14,432 bases of DNA from Bacteroidales bacterium. Lineage in GTDB: Bacteria; Bacteroidota; Bacteroidia; Bacteroidales; ML635J-15. Positions 7,464 through 14,432 of this stretch are shown piece by piece. The stretch's first letter is position 1. Each line of letters opens with the position of its first letter. The position numbers and the translations under genes were made by a program. A model generated the notes under the pieces. That model ran no database searches. It saw nothing but the letters and a program-made list of their open reading frames with translations, and had not been told where the DNA came from. The stretch is from assembly GCA_028701945.1 (NCBI GenBank), contig JAQVPT010000057.1:1-14432 (forward strand). Direction: 5' to 3'.

Positions 7464-10400
7464 CTAAAGTTTTATGAAAACAGTCTTTATTGTTTCGTTA
7501 GATTGTTCGATACATAAATGATAAATTCCTTCGGGCAAATCAGAAATGACAATTGAATTGTTTATTGTTATGCCGCTTTTAATAATTTGACCAGTAATAT
7601 TTGTGATTGTAAAATTGATTTCGTTATCAAGGTTTATAATTGTCAGATAGTTTGTTGCTGGATTAGGATAAACTGATATCGTAGATGATATTTCATTACT
7701 AATACCAACAAATGGTTCAAATTCAACACTTACACTATTGTTTTGGTCAACAGTTAAAATATATGTTTCAGTAGTGTTGCCAACAACAGGACTTGCATTA
7801 ACAACCCATTCTTTTACTTGATAATTAGAATTTGGACTTGCAGTAAATGTAACTTCTGTACCATTTACAACATCAGCAGGACTTGTTAAGGTATTTGTGC
7901 CATCATCAGCAGAAATACTGCCGTTACCACCAACTACTGCAAAACTTAAAGTGTAAAATTGAACAAGTGTGAAGTTAACTGTTATATTCAATGTGCTTCC
8001 ATCGTTGTCGGTAAATTGTGTTGTTAATGTATTTATTCCTTCGCTCCAAACAAATGCTGCAGTTGGACTAAAATACCAAATATTATCACTTCCAGTGTAA
8101 ACCATATTTCCCTGTATTCCAGCGTTATAGTAAACATTAGTTGAACTTGTATTAATGTTTCCATCAATTACCTCAATTGTTAGTCCTGTTAAAGCATCTG
8201 TCGAAGTTATTTCGCCCAATTCATAAACATTGTCGGTGTGTGTTCGAGTTTGCGTGCCTAAAAAGTTAGTCGAAAAAGTTAATTCACCAGCAACAGGAGG
8301 AACAGATTTTTGTGTGATAATTATGGTTTTTTCTGCAACACTATGTCCGCTAACAGTTGCAGTAGCAAGTCTAGCATTAGGGTTTAAGTTTTCTTCTGCA
8401 CTTATGGTTAAAGTATTATTACCAGTTCCAAGTGTTTCAGAGAAACTTAACCATGTTTCGCTACAAGTAATTTCCCATGCAATATTTGAAGACAACTCAA
8501 TTTCGGTTTGTGATGCAGAATTTTGCCAGATTATATTTTCATCCGATAAAGATAAATATCTATCATTAAAAACTTCTGACGAAACCCAATTAGAAACACA
8601 TGTATTAAGTGCAAAATTGCTTAATAAAACATTGTTACTATTTGCACTTATGTCAGTTAAGAAGTCAATACCTGTGTTATCATCACAAGAAACGCCTTGA
8701 TTAAAATCGTAATTTGCAACAATCCCTTCTTCTTCGGAATCAAGAATATCGAATTGTCTATTATAAATATCCTCTGCCGAGCGTGCTTTGTTCCATAATC
8801 TAAAATTATCGAAACTTGCATTTATTTGGTGTGCACCGTAAAACAACGAATTTCCAATTGCTGCAGCAACAACATTGTTAAAAACAGCAGTAAATCCAGT
8901 TTGGCTGCCTTGCAAAACATTGTCGATGTATAAGTAAGTTGTAGAAGTAGAACCAATTGTATCGTAAACAAAAGCTACATGATGCCATTGGTCGTCGTTG
9001 ATAATTTTAGTGCTAGTTATTGATGTCCAAGCATTTGCATCATTTGCCATTCCGCCGCACAAGGTTCCGTTAGCATCAGCGGTAATGAAAAAGCCAGCTC
9101 TTGTGCCAGAATCAGAATGTTTCGCTATAAGGGCTTTGTTTGCAGTTGTATTTGTTGTTTTTATCATCATTTCGATGGTAAAACTTTCGTTTAATGTGTT
9201 AGTTCCCAAAAAACCGTCTCCTGCCGAAAGCAATTGAATATAATCATCAACACCGTCGAAATTAAGTGCATTACCAAAAGAATAGCTTTGTATAACATTA
9301 AACATCTGATCGGTCATTCCTGTACCCGACAAAATTACATCAGCATTTCTGGTTTCATTTGCAATATTTTCGGTAGCAGTAAAAGTAATAATGGCAGTTC
9401 CTGTTCCTGAACTTATATCTGACGACAACCAATTAGGAAGTTCCGAAATACTCCATTCTACTTCTGCACCAGTTGTAATTTCGAGTGTTGCGGTGCTGCC
9501 ATTGGGCTGAGCAATTTGAACAATCTGTGGGTTTATCATAAACTGAATGGTATGAGCTTCGATGGTATTTGATAATGCTTCTTGTCCTGCAAATAAAGAA
9601 TTGTATGCTGTAACACGATAATAATAACTAATATCGGATGATAATCCAGTAATTTCTTCATTTAATACTCCTGCCTCCACTATTTTAGGATTATATCCAG
9701 CCAAAAAACTTGTAAAATTTTCATCTGTAGCAACATATAGGTGATATTCGTCAAATTCTCCAGTTGTTGGAGCTTGCCAATTTGCAGTAAAAGAGCTGTT
9801 CAGCACGTTTGTAGCATCAAGAGCAATAGGAATTACCATTGCATAACTCTCTATAAAGTTTGAAGTGCTACTTGTAAGTTGAAAATTTGTTAGTGTTCCA
9901 TCATAATCGCCAGTAAGGTCAGTAACTGTAGTTATTAAAGTGTTATCGTCGCCTGCAACCCCTTGATTAAAATTATAATACAGTATAAGATTCTCCTCTG
10001 TTGCGGGAACCACAGATTTATCAAAATTACTCTGTATTTCCTCAGATGATCGTGCTACATTCCATACTCTAAATTCATCCATACTTCCAGTAATAGGAAA
10101 AGTAGCATTCTGCCTACGTCCGACAATAAAATTATTACTGCCTTGGTCAATTGGTGCTGATAAAGACCCTGCACTCAATATATAGGTTATTTCTTCTCCA
10201 TTAATGTAAATATGAGCTTCTGAAATATTTGGATTATACGTGCAAGCAACATGGGTCCATTTATTTAATGCTATAGAATGAGGAACGTCCAAGAAAACTC
10301 CGTTTGTTGGAATAAATCTCAAGTTGCCCCCAGTAGATGTGTGAATTTCCATGTGTTCAAACGCATGACTGCAAATAAAGGCTGCCACATCATCTCCATA

Positions 10401-10574
10401 AGGATTTATCCATGTTTCGATAGTAAACTGGGTTAATCCATCATCAATATCTCCTACTGAGATGTAATTTTGCCCCAGAATATTGTCAAAGTTTAAACAA
10501 TTACCGGGATCTTGTGCATAGCTACTAAGGACCATTGCAAACGCAATAAATAAGAGTGTGATTTTTGTTTTCAT
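7464..10574 (-). CDS. T9SS-secreted multidomain LamG/BACON/FN3 protein, adhesin-like
   Basis: This complete 1036-residue protein has an N-terminal signal peptide (1-21, ending SSYAQ). Domains in order: LamG/concanavalin-like at about 22-240 (SMDEFRVWNVARS is a typical end); FN3 at about 246-342 (NSSFTANWQAP, YYYRVTAYN); BACON at about 344-430; a second LamG at about 433-668 (ALNFDGVDDYIQL, FDNFRLWNKARSAEDI); and a second BACON at about 672-757. An unassigned beta domain follows (about 758-870), then one InlB-type B repeat (about 871-950), and a type A T9SS sorting domain at about 962-1036 (VYPNPATNYLTI, DLPEGIYHLCI, end KTVFIKL). The BACON and LamG modules suggest carbohydrate or host-matrix binding; no catalytic domain is recognised. 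The order FN3-BACON-LamG and the shared LamG-FN3 block make it a paralogue of the next gene. Export by Sec and then T9SS to the surface is inferred. Confidence 0.88.
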   Translation of the reverse strand: MKTKITLLFIAFAMVLSSYAQDPGNCLNFDNILGQNYISVGDIDDGLTQFTIETWINPYGDDVAAFICSHAFEHMEIHTSTGGNLRFIPTNGVFLDVPHSIALNKWTHVACTYNPNISEAHIYINGEEITYILSAGSLSAPIDQGSNNFIVGRRQNATFPITGSMDEFRVWNVARSSEEIQSNFDKSVVPATEENLILYYNFNQGVAGDDNTLITTVTDLTGDYDGTLTNFQLTSSTSNFIESYAMVIPIALDATNVLNSSFTANWQAPTTGEFDEYHLYVATDENFTSFLAGYNPKIVEAGVLNEEITGLSSDISYYYRVTAYNSLFAGQEALSNTIEAHTIQFMINPQIVQIAQPNGSTATLEITTGAEVEWSISELPNWLSSDISSGTGTAIITFTATENIANETRNADVILSGTGMTDQMFNVIQSYSFGNALNFDGVDDYIQLLSAGDGFLGTNTLNESFTIEMMIKTTNTTANKALIAKHSDSGTRAGFFITADANGTLCGGMANDANAWTSITSTKIINDDQWHHVAFVYDTIGSTSTTYLYIDNVLQGSQTGFTAVFNNVVAAAIGNSLFYGAHQINASFDNFRLWNKARSAEDIYNRQFDILDSEEEGIVANYDFNQGVSCDDNTGIDFLTDISANSNNVLLSNFALNTCVSNWVSSEVFNDRYLSLSDENIIWQNSASQTEIELSSNIAWEITCSETWLSFSETLGTGNNTLTISAEENLNPNARLATATVSGHSVAEKTIIITQKSVPPVAGELTFSTNFLGTQTRTHTDNVYELGEITSTDALTGLTIEVIDGNINTSSTNVYYNAGIQGNMVYTGSDNIWYFSPTAAFVWSEGINTLTTQFTDNDGSTLNITVNFTLVQFYTLSFAVVGGNGSISADDGTNTLTSPADVVNGTEVTFTASPNSNYQVKEWVVNASPVVGNTTETYILTVDQNNSVSVEFEPFVGISNEISSTISVYPNPATNYLTIINLDNEINFTITNITGQIIKSGITINNSIVISDLPEGIYHLCIEQSNETIKTVFIKL

Positions 10575-10596
10575 AATTAAGTTTTAGGTTATGATG

Positions 10597-10604
10597 CAAA
10601 ATTA
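10597..10604 (-). promoter_or_regulatory. -7 box of the 1036-residue protein gene (TAATTTTG)
   Basis: TAATTTTG on the minus strand (10604-10597) is an exact TAnnTTTG match, 22 bases before the ATG at 10574, which suggests a leader of roughly 15 bases. No TTG lies at the consensus -33 spacing. It indicates that this gene can be transcribed independently of the upstream paralogue. Confidence 0.5.
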
Positions 10605-10660
10605 TGCGGAAAAATTAAGAAAATTAGCATTAAGAGGTGGACAAAAAAATGGACAATTTT

Positions 10661-10716
10661 GATGTGATGATGTGGGGATGTGATGATGTGATTCTGTGGG
10701 GCTGTGAGCCGGTGAA
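10661..10716. repeat. Period-8 minisatellite (GATGTGAT-like)
   Basis: The stretch divides into seven 8-base units: GATGTGAT, GATGTGGG, GATGTGAT, GATGTGAT, TCTGTGGG, GCTGTGAG and the worn CCGGTGAA. The TGTG core persists in the first six. The 14-base string GATGTGATGATGTG occurs twice, at 10661 and 10677. It sits between the two paralogous surface-protein genes and is G-rich against the AT-rich surroundings, and it has no reading frame of interest. Confidence 0.75.
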
Positions 10717-10735
10717 TTTCGTTCAAATTTTACCG

Positions 10736-10765
10736 CTTACTGATTACTATCTTACTGATTACTAG
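10736..10765. repeat. 15-base tandem duplication
   Basis: CTTACTGATTACTAT (10736-10750) is followed directly by CTTACTGATTACTAG (10751-10765), identical in 14 of 15 bases. A further worn copy (ACCGATTACCA, about 10777-10787) follows. The repeats lie 35-65 bases past the stop of the 10801 gene, where a terminator might be expected; none is obvious. Confidence 0.75.
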
Positions 10766-10800
10766 CACACCGACCACCGATTACCAAGTTTCCATGATGT

Positions 10801-13800
10801 CTATTCTTTAATTATTTTCTTAAATTCAAATGTTTTTCCATTTGCAAGTTTCACTATGTAAACACCCGGAGCAAAAGAATTGGTTTGCACAATAGTTTTA
10901 CCAACTAAATTTCCTTTGTAAACGACTTGTCCAAGTGCATTTAAAATATCGAAATTTATGATTTCATTATTTCCTTCCATTTCAATAATTAGTTCATTTA
11001 AAAATGGATTTGGATATACATTTATTGAATTAGCTTCTTTGAAACTAAAAACACCTGTGATGTTTACGAAATTAGCAATCAATATTCGGTTTTCAGTTAG
11101 TGTAAATGAATATGTTGCGTCTGTAGAAACTGGAGTTCCATCTTCAGTCCAATTTACAAAATCATAACCTATTTCGGGCGTTGCAATAAGTTCTATACTT
11201 GTTCCGTAATCAAAAGTTCCGGCTCCTGATATGGTTCCGCTGTTTGCAGGATTTACGCTTGCTGAAATTTCAAAAGTTTGCAATACGAAATTAGCAATCA
11301 ATATTCGGTTTTCAGTTAGTGTAAATGAATACGTTGCATCTGTAGAAACTTCAATTCCATCTTCAGTCCAATTTACAAAATCATAACCTATTTCGGGCGT
11401 TGCAATGAGTTCTATACTTGTTCCGTAATCAAAAGTTCCGGCTCCTGATATGGTTCCGCTGTTTACAGGATTTACGCTTGCTGAGATTTCAAAAGTTTGC
11501 AATACGAAATTAGCAATCAATATTCGGTTTTCAGTTAGTGTAAATGAATACGTTGCATCTATAGAAACTGGAGTTCCATCTTCTGTCCAATTTACAAAAT
11601 CATAGCCTATTTCGGGCGTTGCAATCAGTTCGATACTTGTTCCATAATCAAAAGTTCCGGCTCCTGATATGGTTCCGCTGTTTACAGGATTTACGCTTGC
11701 TGAGATTTCAAAAGTTTGCAATACGAAATTAGCAATCAATATTCGGTTTTCAGTTAGTGTAAATGAATACGTTGCATCTATAGAAACTGGAGTTCCATCT
11801 TCTGTCCAATTTACAAAATCATAGCCTATTTCGGGCGTTGCAATCAGTTCGATACTTGTTCCATAATCAAAAGTTCCGGCTCCTGATATGGTTCCGCTGT
11901 TTGCAGGATTTACGCTTGCTGAGATTTCAAAAGTTTGCAATACGAAATTAGCAATCAATATTCGGTTTTCAGTTAGTGTAAATGAATACGTTGCATCTAT
12001 AGAAACTTCAATTCCGCTTTCCGTCCAATTTACAAAATCGAAGTTTGTTTCGGGCGTTGCAATGAGTTCGGCAGTTGTTCCAATTGAATAATTTCCGTCA
12101 CCACTAATTGCTCCGCTGTTTGCAGGATTTACGCTTGCCGAGATATTTAAAATTAAATCAGTTTTAGCCAAAATTGTATTAGAAAATGCACCTACTCCAG
12201 TTAAGGAAATTTTATTTGCCTGCAATTTGTAATAATAATTGGTGTTTGACAATAAACCACTTATAGATTCCGAAATTACATCATTGCCTATAATTTTGGG
12301 ATTATAACCATCTAACAGAGTTGAAAAACTTGAATCAGTAGATACATACATCAGATAATTATCAAAATAACCAACAACTGGGGCTTCCCAGTTTGCAGTA
12401 AAACTGTTTTCAGCAATATTTGTTGCTGCGGTAGCTTTGGGAACTACCATGGCATAACTCTCCACCCAATTGGAAGTGCTGCCTGTTAAGGCAAAACTGT
12501 TTAATGTGCCGTTAAAGTTGCCTTTTAGGTCGGTAAGTTCAGTAATTAAAGCATTATCGCCACCAGCAATTCCCTGATTAAAATTGTAGTACGAAACTAA
12601 ATTGCTTTGCGTTGCATAATCGATAATGGGCTGGGCAAAATTATCCTGAATTTGTTGTTGGGTAAGTGCTACATTCCATATTCGGAATTCGTCCATGCTT
12701 CCTTTGAAAGGATAAATACCATCAACACGCCTACCAAGTCTAAACTCGCTTGCATTGGCAGCAAGTGGAGTTGATAATGGATTTGAACCACCATTTACTA
12801 CGGGTACTTCAACGCCATTGATATAAATTTTTGCCAACAACTGTGCAGGGTCATACACACAGGCAAGGTGCGTCCATCTGTTTACCGGCAATACTGCTGT
12901 TGCGTCGATATAAACATGATTTGTGGGAATAAAACGAATATTACCGCCTGTACTGGTGTGAATTTCGAGGTGCTCAAGATCTTTGCTGCATATAAACTGG
13001 ACTCCATCTTCGGCGTATAAAACCCAAGTTTCGATGGTAACTGCCGAGCTAATGTTCGCATCGTTATCGGGAATAGTAACATAATCGTCACTTCCGTCGA
13101 AATTAAGCGCATTGCCGGGTTCTGCAAGTTGGCTAAATGTTATTGTTTTTACATTATCGCCCGAATTTAAAGTAACAGTTGCTGTTCGGTTTACTTTGCT
13201 GGTATTGGCTTGGGCATTAAATATCAAGGTATCGTTTCCCAAACCATTGTTCCGAAACATAGTAAGCCAAGTCTGATTGGAGCTTGCTGCCCAATGAATA
13301 TCTGTAAGCATTTTGGTTTTAACGCTACTGGCAGAAGCATCAAGAGTAAAACTTTCGTTTTCTATTTCTAATTTCGAAAACCCGGGCGAAAGATAACCAA
13401 CCAACAAACTAAAATTATGATAATCTCTATCTGTCATATAATACCATTTAAGAGGACCATTATCAAAATGAATATTATATTGTTCGGGGAGGTATGGGAG
13501 CAGAAACATTCCGACATCCGACTGGTCATTAACACTTAGTATTGTATTTTGATATACTGAAAGAATTGCCGTAGCCAGTGGAGTGTATGCAGGGTCGCCA
13601 TCGGCAACACCACTTGGAATAGGCAGTCTTAATTTCACTAAGGTTGGTTGCCAATTATTTTGAATAAGATAAGAAGCGGAGATTCCATTGTGGCTGATGG
13701 GAGTTGCGGTAACATGAGCATTCCTCGGATTGTTTATATCCATTGGAGCAATTTCTATTATTTTAATATTATTGTCATATAAACTTACCGGCACATTATT

Positions 13801-14432
13801 ATAAAAGGGCAAATATTTATTAGTAGTATTCTCAATATCATTAATAATTTGACATGAAGTATTGTGATAGTTTGAAAGCAACTCTACATCGATGTCAGAC
13901 CTATTTTCTACCTGAATATGCCTTACACTGCCATTATAATTGCCATTATCACTGCCATAAATGCCGTATAATGTAAAACATAATTTATCCCTTGGGTCTG
14001 GCTGTGTATTTAGATCAATATTTGGAACGAATATTTTGCATACCAATTTTTGATAAACTGCCGTGTTTTCGGGATTGGAATAATTGATGTATATACTTTG
14101 GTACGAGCCTTTTAATCCGGCAAAATTGTGAGAATTTTGGGGATTTATGGTAACATGGTTGTTTATATCGTACCCTATACTTACTGAAACTGCTTCGGTT
14201 CTATTATTTTGAATATAAACATATCCTATCGTAGGATCGTTGGTAAATTTTCTTTCTAAGTACAAATTTTCGGAATAATTTATTACCGATACAAAATGAT
14301 TGCTTTGTGCGTAGTAAGTTCCGTTTTGGTTAATTACAAAAACTCGGCAATGATAGTTATTGTTCCCCTTTCGGGCTAATGCCGTAACGCTTACATTTAT
14401 GCTTTGAGCACCGCTTACCAAAAAGGGAGTAG
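10801..14432 (-). CDS. T9SS-secreted multidomain protein with five InlB-type repeats, N-terminus outside the window
   Basis: The frame is open to the right edge (the codons before the TTG at 14421 read on without a stop), so the gene is 5'-partial; at least 1209 residues are visible. From the N-terminal side: an unrecognised beta-rich region (about 13390-14432); a BACON-like domain (about 13130-13380, WAASSNQTWLTMF); LamG (about 12460-13128, ALNFDGSDDYVTIPD and SMDEFRIWNVALTQQQI); FN3 (about 12165-12450, NSFTANWEAP); five tandem 73-residue InlB B-like repeats (about 11066-12160); and a type A T9SS sorting domain (10801-11031, VYPNPFLNELII, FAPGVYIVKL, end KKIIKE). The LamG-FN3 block aligns closely with that of the adjacent 1036-residue protein, so the two arose by tandem duplication and module exchange. 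A surface adhesin or glycan-binding role is inferred; an enzymatic domain may lie in the missing N-terminus. Confidence 0.87.
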   Translation of the reverse strand, partial: TPFLVSGAQSINVSVTALARKGNNNYHCRVFVINQNGTYYAQSNHFVSVINYSENLYLERKFTNDPTIGYVYIQNNRTEAVSVSIGYDINNHVTINPQNSHNFAGLKGSYQSIYINYSNPENTAVYQKLVCKIFVPNIDLNTQPDPRDKLCFTLYGIYGSDNGNYNGSVRHIQVENRSDIDVELLSNYHNTSCQIINDIENTTNKYLPFYNNVPVSLYDNNIKIIEIAPMDINNPRNAHVTATPISHNGISASYLIQNNWQPTLVKLRLPIPSGVADGDPAYTPLATAILSVYQNTILSVNDQSDVGMFLLPYLPEQYNIHFDNGPLKWYYMTDRDYHNFSLLVGYLSPGFSKLEIENESFTLDASASSVKTKMLTDIHWAASSNQTWLTMFRNNGLGNDTLIFNAQANTSKVNRTATVTLNSGDNVKTITFSQLAEPGNALNFDGSDDYVTIPDNDANISSAVTIETWVLYAEDGVQFICSKDLEHLEIHTSTGGNIRFIPTNHVYIDATAVLPVNRWTHLACVYDPAQLLAKIYINGVEVPVVNGGSNPLSTPLAANASEFRLGRRVDGIYPFKGSMDEFRIWNVALTQQQIQDNFAQPIIDYATQSNLVSYYNFNQGIAGGDNALITELTDLKGNFNGTLNSFALTGSTSNWVESYAMVVPKATAATNIAENSFTANWEAPVVGYFDNYLMYVSTDSSFSTLLDGYNPKIIGNDVISESISGLLSNTNYYYKLQANKISLTGVGAFSNTILAKTDLILNISASVNPANSGAISGDGNYSIGTTAELIATPETNFDFVNWTESGIEVSIDATYSFTLTENRILIANFVLQTFEISASVNPANSGTISGAGTFDYGTSIELIATPEIGYDFVNWTEDGTPVSIDATYSFTLTENRILIANFVLQTFEISASVNPVNSGTISGAGTFDYGTSIELIATPEIGYDFVNWTEDGTPVSIDATYSFTLTENRILIANFVLQTFEISASVNPVNSGTISGAGTFDYGTSIELIATPEIGYDFVNWTEDGIEVSTDATYSFTLTENRILIANFVLQTFEISASVNPANSGTISGAGTFDYGTSIELIATPEIGYDFVNWTEDGTPVSTDATYSFTLTENRILIANFVNITGVFSFKEANSINVYPNPFLNELIIEMEGNNEIINFDILNALGQVVYKGNLVGKTIVQTNSFAPGVYIVKLANGKTFEFKKIIKE
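11066..12160 (-). repeat. Five in-frame 219-bp tandem repeats inside the coding region
   Basis: The motif ACGAAATTAGCAATCAATAT (plus-strand sense) recurs at 11066, 11285, 11504, 11723 and 11942, an exact 219-base period (73 codons). The copies at 11504 and 11723 differ at one base. By eye, 11066 and 11285 differ at about 8 bases, and 11285 and 11504 at about 9. The copy at 11942 matches for its first 65 or so bases and is then clearly diverged. Each unit encodes an InlB B-type repeat with core PANSGTISGAGTFDYGTSIE and NRILIANF. Confidence 0.95.

Noticed and set aside
8230..8700. Plus-strand open frame of 156 codons
   Set aside because: It lies wholly antisense to the BACON region of the 1036-residue gene, has low-complexity composition and no recognisable motif; a shadow frame.
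11888..12091. Plus-strand open frames inside the repeat array (also 10958-11167)
   Set aside because: They recur only because the 219-bp unit recurs; the opposite strand carries the real coding sequence with a T9SS end.
12882..13127. Minus-strand frame of 81 codons
   Set aside because: Overlaps the LamG-coding frame of the large partial gene in another phase and has no domain features.

Overview
The window looks like chromosomal DNA of an AT-rich member of the Bacteroidota, probably a Bacteroidales/Marinilabiliales- or Flavobacteriia-like organism. Four things point there: several proteins end in type IX secretion (T9SS) C-terminal sorting domains; the extracellular proteins are built from BACON, LamG, FN3, lamin-tail and InlB-type modules; TAnnTTTG -7 boxes lie just upstream of several genes; and the topoisomerase IV B subunit has the N-terminal sequence style I know from this phylum. 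No rRNA, tRNA, CRISPR array, transposase or phage gene is visible.

Left part (1-4471, all minus strand). The N-terminal 381 codons of parE run off the left edge. Upstream of it lie a small secreted alpha/beta hydrolase, then a 123-residue protein that is little more than a signal peptide plus a T9SS sorting domain, and then a two-gene unit in which asd (aspartate-semialdehyde dehydrogenase) overlaps by one base with a membrane-anchored GH25 muramidase. A good intrinsic terminator separates the small sorting-domain protein from the hydrolase, which has its own -7 box, so these two are probably separate transcription units.

Middle (4472-7463). A 153-base divergent intergenic region separates asd from a plus-strand gene for an 865-residue secreted protein with two Ig-like/lamin-tail pairs and a FlgD-like or type B-like C-terminal domain. 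Its convergence point with the next gene holds a strong hairpin terminator that works in both orientations, plus a pair of short degenerate direct repeats.

Right part (7464-14432, minus strand). Two tandem, partly paralogous giant T9SS cargo proteins: one complete (1036 residues), the other running off the right edge. They share a LamG-FN3 block but otherwise differ in module order. The right-hand one carries five in-frame 219-bp repeats (73 residues each), two of which differ at a single base. The spacer between the two genes contains a period-8 minisatellite and a 15-bp tandem duplication. Together these genes look like a cell-surface or secreted adhesin/binding-protein locus beside housekeeping genes. 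I see no convincing evidence for a wholly new multi-gene system. The most unusual items are the stand-alone sorting-domain protein and the recently homogenised repeat array.
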